Shown: positions 48,153 to 57,494, counted from the first letter of the stretch. The stretch: 64,000 nucleotides of DNA from Nocardia bhagyanarayanae (GCF_006716565.1 NZ_VFPG01000001.1:1054001-1118000), one strand, 5' to 3'. Numbers and translations: made by a program. The notes: a model not told the origin generated them from the letters alone.

Positions 48153-49067
48153 TCACACCTCGACCGGAGCGACGTCGACCGCGACGGTGATCGAGCTCTC
48201 CTTGGCCTCGGTGTAGATGATGCCGCGCAATGGCGGCACGTCCGCGTAGTCGCGCCCCCACGCGGCGACCACGTAGCGCTCGTCCGCGAGCTGGTCATTC
48301 GTCGGATCGAAGCCGATCCAGCGGCCCGCGCGTTCGGATGAGTTCTGGCCGGGCACCCATACCGCCGCCCAGGCATGCGTGGCGTCGGCGCCGACCATGC
48401 GCTCCTTGCCCGGCGGCGGGTCCGTCGCGAGGTAGCCGGAGACGTACCGCGCGGCGAGCCCGTGTGACCGGAGGCAGGCCGCGGCGATCCTGGCGAAGTC
48501 CTGGCAGACGCCCGCGCGCGCGAAGAACACGTCGGAGACCCTGGTCGAGACGTTCGTCGAACCCGACCAGTAGGTGAAGTCGTTGTAGATGCGGGTGGTC
48601 AGCTCGGTCACCGCGGCGATCAGCGGCCGCCCCGGCGTGAGCGATCGCGCCGCGTAGGCGGTGATCTCCTCGGTGATCTCCGGCGGGTGCAGGTCGAGGG
48701 TGAACTCCACGGCCAGTGGTCCGTTCACGTTGCTCGGCCTGGCGGACTCCCACGGCAGCAGCGCCGGATCGTCCGTCAACTCGGCGGGCGGGTCGACCTC
48801 GACCGTCGACTCCGCGCTGACGACCAGCTCGCGGTGTTCGGCCGTGACGTGGAAGTAGTGCGTGGTGTTGCCGTACACATCGGTGCCGACGGACCGGTCC
48901 GATGGCGCCGGGTCGATGTTCACCTCGTGCGCGAGGACCCGTTGACCGGGGAACTCTCGCGGGGTCAGATAGGCGCGACCGTAGGAGCTGGTGACCTCCC
49001 CGGAGTAGGAGTAGGTGGTGCGATGGGCTACCCGATACCGCCGCGTCGCGCCGTCGCCGCCGATCAT
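48153..49067 (-). CDS. Transglutaminase-like cysteine protease/amidase
   Basis: 304 residues. N-terminal bacterial transglutaminase beta domain (YRVAHRTTYSYSGEV ... TPREFPGQRV) followed by the papain-like core with Cys188 in RAGVCQDFARIAAACLR, His in ADATHAWAAVWV and Asp in GRWIGFDPTND. Start at 49067 because its ATG overlaps the stop of the ATP-grasp/alpha-E gene (ATGA). Proteins of this type co-occur with circularly permuted ATP-grasp and alpha-E proteins in many bacteria; a peptide-cleaving or cross-linking role is predicted but unproven. Confidence 0.88.
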   Translation of the reverse strand: MIGGDGATRRYRVAHRTTYSYSGEVTSSYGRAYLTPREFPGQRVLAHEVNIDPAPSDRSVGTDVYGNTTHYFHVTAEHRELVVSAESTVEVDPPAELTDDPALLPWESARPSNVNGPLAVEFTLDLHPPEITEEITAYAARSLTPGRPLIAAVTELTTRIYNDFTYWSGSTNVSTRVSDVFFARAGVCQDFARIAAACLRSHGLAARYVSGYLATDPPPGKERMVGADATHAWAAVWVPGQNSSERAGRWIGFDPTNDQLADERYVVAAWGRDYADVPPLRGIIYTEAKESSITVAVDVAPVEV

Positions 49068-51940
49068 CCGACCACCCGCGTGCTGCCCCACAGCGGCTGA
49101 ATGCCCACCGGCAGCGAGAGTTTCGTCGTCTCGAAGGATTCCGCCACCTTGCGCAGACGCAGGTGCACGCCGTCGAGCAGTTCGGCCAGCTCGGTGCGCC
49201 TGCCGTTCTCGTCGGTGACGTTCAGGTCGTCCGGGTCCACGCGGCGCAGCATGCGCTGGGCATCGGCCAGCAAGCGTTGCGGCCGTGAGGATCCCGAGGC
49301 GCCCGGCAGCGCGGCGAAGTTCGCGTCGAGCCGTTCCAGCTGGTAGGCCAGCGACCGCGGATTGCCCCTGTCGAACAGCAGCAACCCGGCGACCGCCGAG
49401 ACACGCACCGAATCCCGGTGTCGCCGACGGTAACTCACCGACGATTCGGCCGCGTGCAACACCGCCTCGGTGACCACCCGCTCGGCCTCCGCGGGATACG
49501 TCTCGGTCAGCGCCGCGGAGAGCAGCGCCGTCACGGCCAGCCCGCGCTCAATGCGCTTGCCGATATCCATGACGCACCAACCGATGTCGCGCACCAGCGA
49601 CTCGGCCCCGATGCCGGACAACGAGAGCAGGGCGGCCAGCGTCAGCGAATGCACCGCCGAGAGCGCCGTCTCGTCGCCATCGCCCTCCCGGTACTCGGCC
49701 AGCGCCCGGTCCACCGAGCTGAGAATCATCCACGTGTCGTGCGAGAGCTGATCGCGCACCGCGCGCGCCGACGAGCCGTATCGGTCGATCGCATAGGCCA
49801 GCGACCCGGGCAGCTCCCGATCGATGGTCAACGCTTCGAGATAGTCGTGCCCCTCGCGAGATGCGCCCGCCACCGCGGCCACCCCACCGTCGCCGCCCGG
49901 CTCGGACTTCACGCCACCTGCCCCCAGTTCAGCGCCTGGAGATTGGCGTTCCCCGCCACCCAGCTCCAGCTCTCCGCCGTCCGCCCCCAACTCCTCGCCG
50001 CCAGGCTCAGTCTTCGCACCGCCCCACTTCGGCTCGCCGCCACCCGACGCGGAGTCCGCGCCAACGGCTTCCGGCTGCTCCCCGCCACCCGACCGACCCT
50101 CGGCCAGCTCACCGCCGTTTCCGATCACCGCGTCCGGCGCGACCGTGCAGGTCGTCGCGGCCAGAGCCGCCATCAGGACCGGCAGCGCCTCCGCGCCCTC
50201 CAACCACGGCCGGTAGCGATAGTCCTGGTAGCGGTCGTGGGTGGCGATCAGCAGGCGCACCGCTGCCTCCGCGCGCTCGCAGTACCGGCCCATCCAGAAC
50301 ATGTCGTTCAGCACGCGCGGCGAGCTGATCTCCTCGACGATCGGCGCGGCCCGCCGCTCGCGCTCCTCGCGCGGCGCTTCGGCGCCGACGGCGGTCGTCG
50401 TGGCGGGCGCGGCGCGCACCCAGACGTCCTTGGCGGCGATCTTGATCACCACCCGGTCCGGCTGGGTGCGCTGGCGTAGCTGACCGAGGCCGCCCGCCAT
50501 CGCCGTGTAGCCGCCGCGGCGGGCCAGCGAGAACAGCCGCATGCCCACCGGCGCCGCGGCCAGACCGCCGTACCCGTGCACGGCCGGGGCCACGGAGAAC
50601 TGGGCCGGTTCCTGGCCGACCCACTTCCAGCCGTCCGACTCGATGCGCCGCCGCAACTCCTCGCGCATCGTCGCCGACAGATCCGGTCCGAACAGCGTGG
50701 CCCCGTCCACCGTCGAACGGATGATCAGTTGGTCCAGCCTGGCCAGCAGATGCGAACGCTCGCTCGCGTCGCCGCCCCAGTACGCGGGCGCACTGTCCAG
50801 CAGCAGCTCCTCGCCGAGCAGCGCGCGGGAGATCCGCGGCAGGAAACCCGCGAGCGCCGGATTCTCCAGCAACCCGCTGCCGAGCGTGTTCACCACGGTG
50901 ACCGCGCCGCGGCGCAACACCTCGACCAGCCCCACCACGCCCAGATGCGAATCCGGCCGCAGATCGAGCGGATCGGAGAACTCCGCGTCCACCCGGCGCA
51001 GCACCACGTCCACCCGCTTGAGAGTGCCGAGCGAGCGCATCCACAGCGCGCCGTCGCGCACCACCAGGTCGGCGCTCTCCACCAGCGGGAAACCCAGCGT
51101 GGAGGCGAGATACGCCTGGTCGAAGGCGGTTTCGGACTGCACGCCAGGGCTCAGCACCACCACGACGGGATTGTCCTCGGCGACCGGCGCCGCCTCGATC
51201 AGCAAGAGCCGCATCGCCCTGGCGAACGGACTGAGCGGGCGCGGGCTGGAGTGCTCGAAGGCTTCCGGGATCGCTGTCGAGACGACGCGCCGGTCGGCCA
51301 GCGCGTAACCGGCGCCGGAGGGGGCCTGCGCCCAGTCGGCGATGGCGCGGAATTCGCCGTCGCTCCACCGGCTGATGTCGCAGGCGTGCAGGAACAGCTG
51401 GTGGCGTCCGGGGATCGTGATGCCGTGCGCGGCACGCACGTAACCCGCGTTGCCGAAGACCAGTTCCGGTGGCAGCAGCCCGGAGGTGATGGTGCGGCGT
51501 GAGCCGTAGATGTCGGTGAGCACCTCGTCCAGCACCCGCGAGCGCTGCACGAGGCCCGCCTCCAGCCGGGTCCAGTCGTCGGCGGAGACCAGCAGCGGGA
51601 TCGGATCGAGCCGCCACGGCGTCGGGATCGCGGCCTCGCCCGCGCGCATCACCTCGGTGTAGGTGATGCCGTCGTCATCGATCAGCCTGCGCACCCTGGT
51701 GTCCAGCCTGCCGAGCCCGGCGGGGCCGATCTCGACGAAGTCGGCCGAGAGTTCGGACCACATCGGCCGCACGATGCCGTCGGCGTCCACCAGCTCGTCG
51801 TAGTAGCCGCCGGTCGGCCTGCCGCACTCGTCGTAGGCGCCGGTGTGACCGCCCTCGGCCCGGTAGCGGGCGAGCTGCTCGGCGATCTGCTCGCGCACGT
51901 CGGCGGCCGTCGCCGCTGGGGGCACCGCATCGGCGACCAT
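49064..51940 (-). CDS. Fused circularly permuted ATP-grasp / alpha-E protein
   Basis: 958 residues from ATG 51940 (GGAGGT upstream). Residues 1-510 are a circularly permuted ATP-grasp (DUF404/407) domain: YDECGRPTGGYYDELVDADG, VVVVLSPGVQSETAFDQAYLA, TVVNTLGSGLLENPALAGF. Residues about 570-950 are the alpha-E helical domain (DUF403), usually a separate gene: MFWMGRYCERAEAAVRLL ... WCVMDIGKRIERGLAV. A Gly/Glu-rich, repetitive insert of about 85 residues (coding about 49870-50125) interrupts the alpha-E part. ATP-grasp members are predicted amide/peptide ligases. Co-translated with the transglutaminase. Confidence 0.87.
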   Translation of the reverse strand: MVADAVPPAATAADVREQIAEQLARYRAEGGHTGAYDECGRPTGGYYDELVDADGIVRPMWSELSADFVEIGPAGLGRLDTRVRRLIDDDGITYTEVMRAGEAAIPTPWRLDPIPLLVSADDWTRLEAGLVQRSRVLDEVLTDIYGSRRTITSGLLPPELVFGNAGYVRAAHGITIPGRHQLFLHACDISRWSDGEFRAIADWAQAPSGAGYALADRRVVSTAIPEAFEHSSPRPLSPFARAMRLLLIEAAPVAEDNPVVVVLSPGVQSETAFDQAYLASTLGFPLVESADLVVRDGALWMRSLGTLKRVDVVLRRVDAEFSDPLDLRPDSHLGVVGLVEVLRRGAVTVVNTLGSGLLENPALAGFLPRISRALLGEELLLDSAPAYWGGDASERSHLLARLDQLIIRSTVDGATLFGPDLSATMREELRRRIESDGWKWVGQEPAQFSVAPAVHGYGGLAAAPVGMRLFSLARRGGYTAMAGGLGQLRQRTQPDRVVIKIAAKDVWVRAAPATTTAVGAEAPREERERRAAPIVEEISSPRVLNDMFWMGRYCERAEAAVRLLIATHDRYQDYRYRPWLEGAEALPVLMAALAATTCTVAPDAVIGNGGELAEGRSGGGEQPEAVGADSASGGGEPKWGGAKTEPGGEELGADGGELELGGGERQSPGAELGAGGVKSEPGGDGGVAAVAGASREGHDYLEALTIDRELPGSLAYAIDRYGSSARAVRDQLSHDTWMILSSVDRALAEYREGDGDETALSAVHSLTLAALLSLSGIGAESLVRDIGWCVMDIGKRIERGLAVTALLSAALTETYPAEAERVVTEAVLHAAESSVSYRRRHRDSVRVSAVAGLLLFDRGNPRSLAYQLERLDANFAALPGASGSSRPQRLLADAQRMLRRVDPDDLNVTDENGRRTELAELLDGVHLRLRKVAESFETTKLSLPVGIQPLWGSTRVVG

Positions 51941-52311
51941 GCCGACCTCACCTCCGCTGTCAGACGTTTCGCCGTGACGGACGTGCGTCCGGTCCGCGCC
52001 GCACCGGTCGCCGGTCGGTCCGCGTGCGGCGCGATCCGGCGTAGCTCCAGCATGCCGCGCGCGCCGACGTCGGTCGACCGTCGGTGCCATCTTCGCACGC
52101 GGATCCCCGCGATCGCCCGGAGTCGCGGTGTGTCCACCCGCCTTGACATGGCGATCGCACGGCCACGCCCCGGCCGCCGGGCTTGGCGGACAAGGTCTTC
52201 GGCGGCGATTCCACCCCGCGTGGGTCGCCGACACACCCGGCCCCGCCTCCCACCGCCGTCCGGACCCGAGTGCTAAGACCGAATCACCAACCGATCTCGT
52301 CAGGAGGTCCC
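51941..52311. other. 371-bp divergent spacer
   Basis: No supported gene. A TTGACA at 52143 has no matching -10. For the plus-strand gene an extended -10-like TGCTAAGAC (52271-52279) precedes the ribosome site AGGAGGT. The rest is GC-rich with no strong hairpin. Confidence 0.4.
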
Positions 52312-52518
52312 ATGCGCGCGACCTGTCCAGCCTGCGAATCCGCGGTAGACCACTGCCACGGCACCCTCATCGTCCACGCGACCCGCACCCTCGAATGCAC
52401 CGACGACGACTGTGTCGCCTTCGACCACGCCCGCCACACCTTCATCGTCGACTGCGCCGACGTAGCCGGCGGCTGCGCCTGCTCGACGCGACCAACCCCC
52501 ACCCGCCGCCAAGCCTGA
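52312..52518 (+). CDS. Small Cys-rich protein (zinc-ribbon-like)
   Basis: 68 residues with a very strong ribosome site (AGGAGGTCCC before the ATG). Nine cysteines and five histidines: CPACES near 5, DHCHG near 13, CTDDDC near 29, then CADVAGGCAC near 48. The first three pairs resemble a zinc ribbon. No signal or membrane segment. Not recognised; could be a metal-binding regulator or a small redox protein. Confidence 0.72.
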   Translation: MRATCPACESAVDHCHGTLIVHATRTLECTDDDCVAFDHARHTFIVDCADVAGGCACSTRPTPTRRQA

Positions 52519-52529
52519 CAGCCTCTGAA

Positions 52530-53165
52530 TCAATCGATTCCGTCGTCCAGGTCCTGCCAGGTGGCATAGGTTTCGAAAGGCACCACGGTCTCGATTGCCG
52601 CGGAGCTGTTCCCTCGACTCCGGTGCGCGGCTGATACGTACTCACCTGCCGAGTTCAGGGTCAGCATCTCGATGGACAAGGCGGGGCCGTCGTTGTTGGC
52701 CATCCGGGCGATCCAGTAGTTCTCGATGCCGAAGCGGGCATACTCGGCACGCTTGTCGATCAGGTCCGCGGTGATGGTCGTCGGCGACACAACCTCGACG
52801 ACCAGCACGGTATCGGCGACGGTCGGCTTCATCTTCCACTTGGGCCTCGGCTGCTCGATACAGCGGTAGACGATGACATCCGGGCGCTTGTAGTGCAGTG
52901 GGACCTCGGAGACGAGCATGTCGATATCGCGGTTCACCCGCAGGCACGGCTCGGCCGATTCGCGTTTGGCTCGGCCGTCCAGCAGCGCGCGTTCGATGTT
53001 GCGCGCGATGGCGTTGTGGTTGGGCGAGGCCGACTCGCAATGAACGATCATCCCGTCCTTGACCTCGACGTCGCGCGACATCTCCTCGGGCATGGCCAGG
53101 TAGTCGTCCATATCTACCGGCAGGCTGTAGGTCTTCGGCGAAGACCAGTCGAACAGCTCCGACAT
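52530..53165 (-). CDS. Uma2 family (PD-(D/E)XK) putative endonuclease
   Basis: 211 residues. Uma2 signature: PEEMSRDVEVKDGMIVHCESASPNHNAIARNIERAL near 27-63, KRPDVIVYR near 93 (catalytic Asp), VVEVVSPTT near 122 (Glu) and DKRAEYARFGIENYWI near 137. These proteins are abundant in cyanobacteria and actinobacteria; nuclease function is predicted from the fold, the biological role is unknown. No toxin, antitoxin or transposase partner is next to it. Confidence 0.84.
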   Translation of the reverse strand: MSELFDWSSPKTYSLPVDMDDYLAMPEEMSRDVEVKDGMIVHCESASPNHNAIARNIERALLDGRAKRESAEPCLRVNRDIDMLVSEVPLHYKRPDVIVYRCIEQPRPKWKMKPTVADTVLVVEVVSPTTITADLIDKRAEYARFGIENYWIARMANNDGPALSIEMLTLNSAGEYVSAAHRSRGNSSAAIETVVPFETYATWQDLDDGID

Positions 53166-53269
53166 GTGACCGTCCTTCAGGCTGGTAGTCGCAGTAATCG
53201 TAGGTCAGTCGGCACGTCTCGGTCTGTGGTGGCGGAGTGCCGGTAGGTAGCTCCCCGTACGCTGGCCGG

Positions 53270-53914
53270 GTGAACTACGACCACGTGTTGTTGCCGTCCG
53301 GTGTTGCTGCGAACCTGGCCGAGGTGGAGGCGTATCTGGTCGGGCAGCAGGGGGTGGACGAGGCCGAGGTGGTCGCCGAGATGGCGGCCGAGATCAACGA
53401 GGCGAATCTGGAGCTGCCGGAAGAGGACAGCTTTCTCAGCGGTGAGTCGGTGGGTGGGACGGCGAACGGGTCGGTGCTGCACGTGGCGTGCCCGTACGAC
53501 GCGATCGGCTACGTGCGGCAGCTGCTGTTCGATATCGCGACCCCGCGCGACTACGCGATCTACGATCCGCAGCTGGCCTGGCTGATCGATCCCGCGGGGC
53601 ACGTGCCGGTCACCGTCACCCACGGCGGCGCGGGCACGTTCCCGTACCTCACCAAAGCGCTTGTGGACCAGTGGATTCCGGAGCTCGCGCCGCCGAACCC
53701 GTACCTGATCGTGGAGCGGGGCGATCACGACTACATCCAGACCTACCGCGGCAAGCCGGGCGAGTACACCGTCGAATACCGCGACGGCGGTCCCGAACGG
53801 CACTACGGCGCCACCCTCGCGGACCCCGCCGCGGTCGCCGCCCTGATCTGGGCCTGGACAACGGGCGAGCGGGACGCACTCGCGCGCGTCCCGTGGACCC
53901 GCGTGGAGTTCTGA
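53270..53914 (+). CDS. Protein of unknown function, 214 residues
   Basis: GTG start at 53270. Acidic, soluble. The N-terminal part has VAEMAAEINEANLELPEED; the middle reads PRDYAIYDPQLAWLIDP; the C-terminal 60 residues (YIQTYRGKPGEYTVEYRDG ... AWTTGERD) resemble a small beta-rich domain common in actinobacterial proteins of immunity-like type. I cannot name the family with confidence. Converges with the LysE gene (3 nt between stops). Confidence 0.7.
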   Translation: MNYDHVLLPSGVAANLAEVEAYLVGQQGVDEAEVVAEMAAEINEANLELPEEDSFLSGESVGGTANGSVLHVACPYDAIGYVRQLLFDIATPRDYAIYDPQLAWLIDPAGHVPVTVTHGGAGTFPYLTKALVDQWIPELAPPNPYLIVERGDHDYIQTYRGKPGEYTVEYRDGGPERHYGATLADPAAVAALIWAWTTGERDALARVPWTRVEF

Positions 53915-53917
53915 CCC

Positions 53918-54538
53918 CTACTGGTTCTGCACGGCGAGCCGCCCCGCGAGCGCCACGAACGACGCGCCGAACACCCGCCGCATCCACGTCACCACGACCG
54001 GCCGCGCGATGACGTACGTGCGCACCGCCGCCGCGCACGCGCCGTATCCGGCGAACACCACGAACGTGGCCAGCATGAAGATGCCGCTCAGCTCGAGCAT
54101 GCGGGCCAGCGCGTTCGGCGCGCCCGCGGGCACGAACTGGGGCAGGAACGCGAAGAAGAAAATGGTCAGCTTCGGGTTCAGGATGTTGAGCAGCACCGCC
54201 GAGGTGATCACCTGACGAGCACGGGGCGCAGCCCGTTCCGGCCCGGCATCGGGGATGGCGAGAGCGCCTTTGTCCCGCAGCGTGTTCCACGCCATGTACA
54301 GCAGGTACGCGACGCCGAGGTACTTCAGCGTCTGGAAAGCGACGGCGCTGGTGTTCAACAGCGCGGCGAGACCGGTTACCGCCGCGATCATGTGCGGAAC
54401 GATGCCGAGCGTGCAGCCGAAGGCCGCGACGACGCTGGCGCGCACGCCGCGCGAGAGTCCGGCCGCGAGGGTGAAAAGGACGCCGGTACCGGGCGTGGCG
54501 ACGATGACGAGCGTCGTCAACAGAAACTCGATGCTCAT
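53918..54538 (-). CDS. LysE/RhtB-family amino-acid exporter
   Basis: 206 residues with six hydrophobic helices; the family signature follows helix 1 (ATPGTGVLFTLAAGLSRGVRA) and helix 4 starts NILNPKLTIFFFAFLPQF. Exports amino acids or their derivatives; substrate unknown. Start at MSIEFLL (54538). The gene ends 15 nt after recR starts downstream on the same strand; their order suggests separate functions despite the closeness. Confidence 0.87.
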   Translation of the reverse strand: MSIEFLLTTLVIVATPGTGVLFTLAAGLSRGVRASVVAAFGCTLGIVPHMIAAVTGLAALLNTSAVAFQTLKYLGVAYLLYMAWNTLRDKGALAIPDAGPERAAPRARQVITSAVLLNILNPKLTIFFFAFLPQFVPAGAPNALARMLELSGIFMLATFVVFAGYGACAAAVRTYVIARPVVVTWMRRVFGASFVALAGRLAVQNQ

Positions 54539-54552
54539 CCCCCGCACAGTAA

Positions 54553-55161
54553 TCAGAGTGCGCGCCTGCCGGAAAGGGCTCGGCCCAAGGTCAATTCGTC
54601 GGCGAACTCCAGATCGCCGCCCATCGGAAGGCCGGAGGCCAATCGCGTCACCGCGAGCCCAGGGAAATCGCGCAGCATCCGCACCAGGTAGGTGGCCGTC
54701 GCCTCGCCCTCGGTGTTCGGGTCGGTCGCGATGATCACCTCGCTGACGTCGACGCCGTCCTCTTGATTGCCGATGCGCGCCAACAGTTCCCGTATCCGCA
54801 GCTGATCCGGGCCGATGCCGCTGAGCGGATCGAGCGCACCGCCGAGCACGTGGTAGCGGCCACGGAACTCACGGGTGCGCTCGATCGCCTGGACGTCCTT
54901 CGGCTCCTCGACCACACAGATCATGCTGCGATCGCGCCGCGGGTCGGCGCAGATCCGGCACAGCTCACCGTCGGAGACGGTGCCGCACACCACGCAGAAC
55001 TGCACGCCGTCGCGCACCTTCTGTAGCGCGGCCTGCAACCGGTCGATCTCCGGCGGCTCCACCTGGAGCAGGTGAAACGCGATGCGCTGCGCGCTCTTCG
55101 GACCGACGCCGGGCAGCTTGCCCAGCTCGTCGATCAGATCCTGTACCGGACCCTCGTACAA
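54553..55161 (-). CDS. recR: Recombination mediator RecR
   Basis: 202 residues: helix-hairpin-helix [19 protein letters not shown], zinc finger [16 protein letters not shown], and Toprim domain [15 protein letters not shown] ... [17 protein letters not shown]. It loads RecA with RecF/RecO at single-strand gaps. TTG start, supported by AGGACGGGACGG upstream and the conserved [10 protein letters not shown] beginning. Downstream of ebfC by 15 nt, the usual bacterial order. Confidence 0.96.
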   Translation of the reverse strand: MYEGPVQDLIDELGKLPGVGPKSAQRIAFHLLQVEPPEIDRLQAALQKVRDGVQFCVVCGTVSDGELCRICADPRRDRSMICVVEEPKDVQAIERTREFRGRYHVLGGALDPLSGIGPDQLRIRELLARIGNQEDGVDVSEVIIATDPNTEGEATATYLVRMLRDFPGLAVTRLASGLPMGGDLEFADELTLGRALSGRRAL

Positions 55162-55176
55162 CCGTCCCGTCCTCGA

Positions 55177-55518
55177 TCAGAAATCCGGCAGCCCGGGCAG
55201 CGAACCGCCCCCGAGTCCGCCGGAGAGCGGGCCGAGGCGCTCGGCCGCCAGCTGCTGCGCGTTGCTCATCGCGTCGTTGACCGCGCCGATCACCAGATCC
55301 TGCAGGCCCTCGACGTCTTCCGGGTCGACGACTTTCGGGTCGATGGTCAGCGAGACCACCTGGCCCGTCGCCTTGATCCGAACTCGAACGAGGCCGCCAC
55401 CGGCCTGTCCGTCCACCTCGGAGGCCGCGATCTCGGCCTGCGCTTCCATCACCGCCTGCTGCATCTGCTGTGCCTGGGCGAGTAACTGCTGCATGTCGAA
55501 CTGACCACCGGGCTGCAC
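55177..55518 (-). CDS. ebfC: YbaB/EbfC nucleoid-associated protein
   Basis: 113 residues from GTG 55518 (GAGGACGA upstream). Coiled-coil helix [24 protein letters not shown], central beta sheet [23 protein letters not shown] and C-terminal Gly-rich tail. Binds DNA as a dimer and is found with recR across bacteria. The upstream dnaX gene often seen with this pair is not in the window. Confidence 0.93.
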   Translation of the reverse strand: MQPGGQFDMQQLLAQAQQMQQAVMEAQAEIAASEVDGQAGGGLVRVRIKATGQVVSLTIDPKVVDPEDVEGLQDLVIGAVNDAMSNAQQLAAERLGPLSGGLGGGSLPGLPDF

Positions 55519-55648
55519 TGCTCGTCCTCTCTCAGGGGAGATTGTCACGGTTCAGCCTAGTCCTCCCGGATATACCGAGACAGTCAGCCCCGACCCGCCT
55601 AACCTGGACCTGGGTCGGTTACCGGTTCGGTTGATTCTGGAGACAGTA

Positions 55649-56227
55649 ATGAGCACAAACCGAGCACTTCTCGTGGCCGCCATGGCACTTTCGATGCTCT
55701 GCGCCCCGGCGGCCGCCGCGGATTCCGACGTGCAGCCCGCGGATTTCGACGTGACCCCCGCGGCGTCCGACTACGGCGGCGGGTGCGTGCTGTATCCCGA
55801 CGACAAGGCAGCCACCCTGGATTCGCTGCGGCTCCGCTGCTCGCCCGAGCAGCAGGACGCGATCTTCCACGATGCCCCGCAAGGTGCGGTCCCGATGGGC
55901 GTCAAGGACGGCTGGGTGATCCGGCCGAACTATGCCCAGGGCATCACAACCGGTCTGTGGCTCGGCAAGAACTTCTACACCGGTCCCGACGGCGGCTACC
56001 TGCTGAACCGCCTGACCCGCGCGGACATGGAGGGCTGGAAGGCCGACGTGTACCGCGCGCCCGCGGTGCTGGACGGCGGCCCGGCCTGGGCGCTGAACTA
56101 CGCCCCCTCGCCGACCCCGGCCCTCTACGACGAGATCCGCGAGGTGACCCCCGGCGTGTGGTTCGGCTACTCGTGGTGGCGCGGCGCGGTGCAGACCACC
56201 CTGCTGCTGACCTTCGCACTGGCGTGA
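55649..56227 (+). CDS. Secreted protein of unknown function
   Basis: 192 residues with a Sec signal peptide (hydrophobic core 7-18, cut near AAAADS). Mature protein contains two cysteines (GGGCVLYPDD; LRLRCSPEQQ) that could form a disulfide and several Trp/Tyr-rich segments (WLGKNFYTGPDGGYLLN; WFGYSWWRGAVQ). The short distance between cysteines recalls small actinobacterial secreted proteins; not recognised. ATG at 55649 after GGAGA. Confidence 0.74.
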   Translation: MSTNRALLVAAMALSMLCAPAAAADSDVQPADFDVTPAASDYGGGCVLYPDDKAATLDSLRLRCSPEQQDAIFHDAPQGAVPMGVKDGWVIRPNYAQGITTGLWLGKNFYTGPDGGYLLNRLTRADMEGWKADVYRAPAVLDGGPAWALNYAPSPTPALYDEIREVTPGVWFGYSWWRGAVQTTLLLTFALA

Positions 56228-56236
56228 TCGTGTCGC

Positions 56237-56267
56237 TTGACTCTCCAGTGGCTGGAGGGTGTTCGCT
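56237..56267 (+). promoter_or_regulatory. MerR-type promoter with operator
   Basis: TTGACT (56237-56242) and TTCGCT (56262-56267) are 19 nt apart, the long spacer of MerR-controlled promoters, and the spacer carries the inverted repeat CTCCAG-TGG-CTGGAG (56243-56257). The transcript would start about at the ATG (56274). Confidence 0.65.
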
Positions 56268-56273
56268 GAACAC

Positions 56274-57101
56274 ATGACCGCGACCGTCTCGATCGGTGAG
56301 TTCGCCAGACTGACCTACCTCAGCGTGAAAACGCTGCGGTACTACCACGACATCGAACTGCTCGAGCCGGTCGAGGTGGACCCGGTCTCGGGTTATCGGC
56401 GCTACTCGACAGACCAGGTGGCGCAGGCTCATTTGATCCGCCGCCTGCGCCGCCTCGACATGCCGCTGCCCGAGATCAAGTCCGTGCTCGCCGCGCCGGA
56501 CATCACCACCCGGGACAGCGCGCTGCGTGCGCATCTGGAGCGCATGGAGGCGGAATTGCAGCGGACCCGGGCGGTGGTCGCATCGCTGCGCTCGCTGCTG
56601 ACCGAGCCCGCGCCGATCACCGTGAGCTACCGCTCGATTCCGGCGTTTCCGGCGCTCGCCGTCGTCGGCTTCGTCGAGCGGGACGGCATCGAGGCCTGGT
56701 GCGGCCGGTCGTTCGCGCTGCTCTACCAAACCTTGGCCGCGGCGGGCGTGCGGCCCGCGGGAGTCGGCGGCGCGACGTACTCGCCGGAGTTCTTCGCCGA
56801 CGACACGGGCGAGGTGGTCGCCTTCGTGCCGATCCCGAGCCGCGACGCCATCGAACCGCCCGAGGGACTCGCGGTGCTCGAGCTGCCCGCGCGCCGCTTC
56901 GCCATCGCCGTGCACAGCGGCCCTTTCGAGGACTTCGACCGCACCTACGGCGCGCTGGGCAGCCACGTCGCCGAACACGACACGGCGCTGCCGGAGCCGA
57001 TCCGCGAGCTGTACGTGGTGGCCCCGAACGACACCGACGAACCGACCACATACCGAACCGAAGTCTGCTGGCCCATCGGCGGACACCTGGAACAGGAGTG
57101 A
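56274..57101 (+). CDS. MerR-family regulator with GyrI-like effector domain
   Basis: 275 residues: MerR helix-turn-helix (VSIGEFARLTYLSVKTLRYYHDIELLEP), long coiled-coil helix to about 115, then a GyrI-like (BltR/BmrR type) ligand domain with repeated beta-alpha segments. Start at ATG 56274 fits the promoter spacing and leaderless translation. It probably activates itself and the VOC gene 6 nt downstream on binding a cationic hydrophobic compound. Confidence 0.88.
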   Translation: MTATVSIGEFARLTYLSVKTLRYYHDIELLEPVEVDPVSGYRRYSTDQVAQAHLIRRLRRLDMPLPEIKSVLAAPDITTRDSALRAHLERMEAELQRTRAVVASLRSLLTEPAPITVSYRSIPAFPALAVVGFVERDGIEAWCGRSFALLYQTLAAAGVRPAGVGGATYSPEFFADDTGEVVAFVPIPSRDAIEPPEGLAVLELPARRFAIAVHSGPFEDFDRTYGALGSHVAEHDTALPEPIRELYVVAPNDTDEPTTYRTEVCWPIGGHLEQE

Positions 57102-57107
57102 ACGATC

Positions 57108-57458
57108 ATGACGCTGTCCATCGCCAACGTCACCTTCGATTGCGAGAACGCCGCGGCGCTCGCCGGATTCTGGGCGGAGCTGCTCGACCAGCGCGTCGAC
57201 GAAGGAGCCAGCGAGTTCTTCGCGACGGTCGGACGGGAATCCGGCCACAAGCCGTTGCTGATGTTCATCAAGGTGCCGGACAAGACGCCGGGTAAGAACG
57301 TCGTCCACCTGGATCTGGCGTCGACCGAGTGGCGCGAACAGATCGACCGCGCGGTCGCCCTCGGCGCGAAGCACATCGGCGATTTCGACGAGTACGGCGG
57401 GAACTGGGCGACGCTCGCCGACCCGGAGGGCAACCTCTTCGACATCGGCAAGGCCTGA
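57108..57458 (+). CDS. VOC-superfamily (glyoxalase/bleomycin-resistance fold) protein
   Basis: 116 residues, the length of one VOC module: SIANVTFDCENAAALAGFWAELLD, then KNVVHLDLASTEW and GGNWATLADPEGNLFDIG. The metal ligand positions (Asp10, His, Glu) are partly kept. Ribosome site CAGGAG. It follows the MerR gene by 6 nt, so it is probably the regulator's target; a drug-binding or lyase role is possible. Confidence 0.86.
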   Translation: MTLSIANVTFDCENAAALAGFWAELLDQRVDEGASEFFATVGRESGHKPLLMFIKVPDKTPGKNVVHLDLASTEWREQIDRAVALGAKHIGDFDEYGGNWATLADPEGNLFDIGKA

Positions 57459-57494
57459 TCGCAGCTGTCGCGCGGATTCCGTGCGGCGAGAACG

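Noticed and set aside
52143..52148. Consensus -35 TTGACA
   Set aside because: No AT-rich -10 at 16-19 nt; the real promoter of the Cys-rich gene is more likely at 52271-52279.
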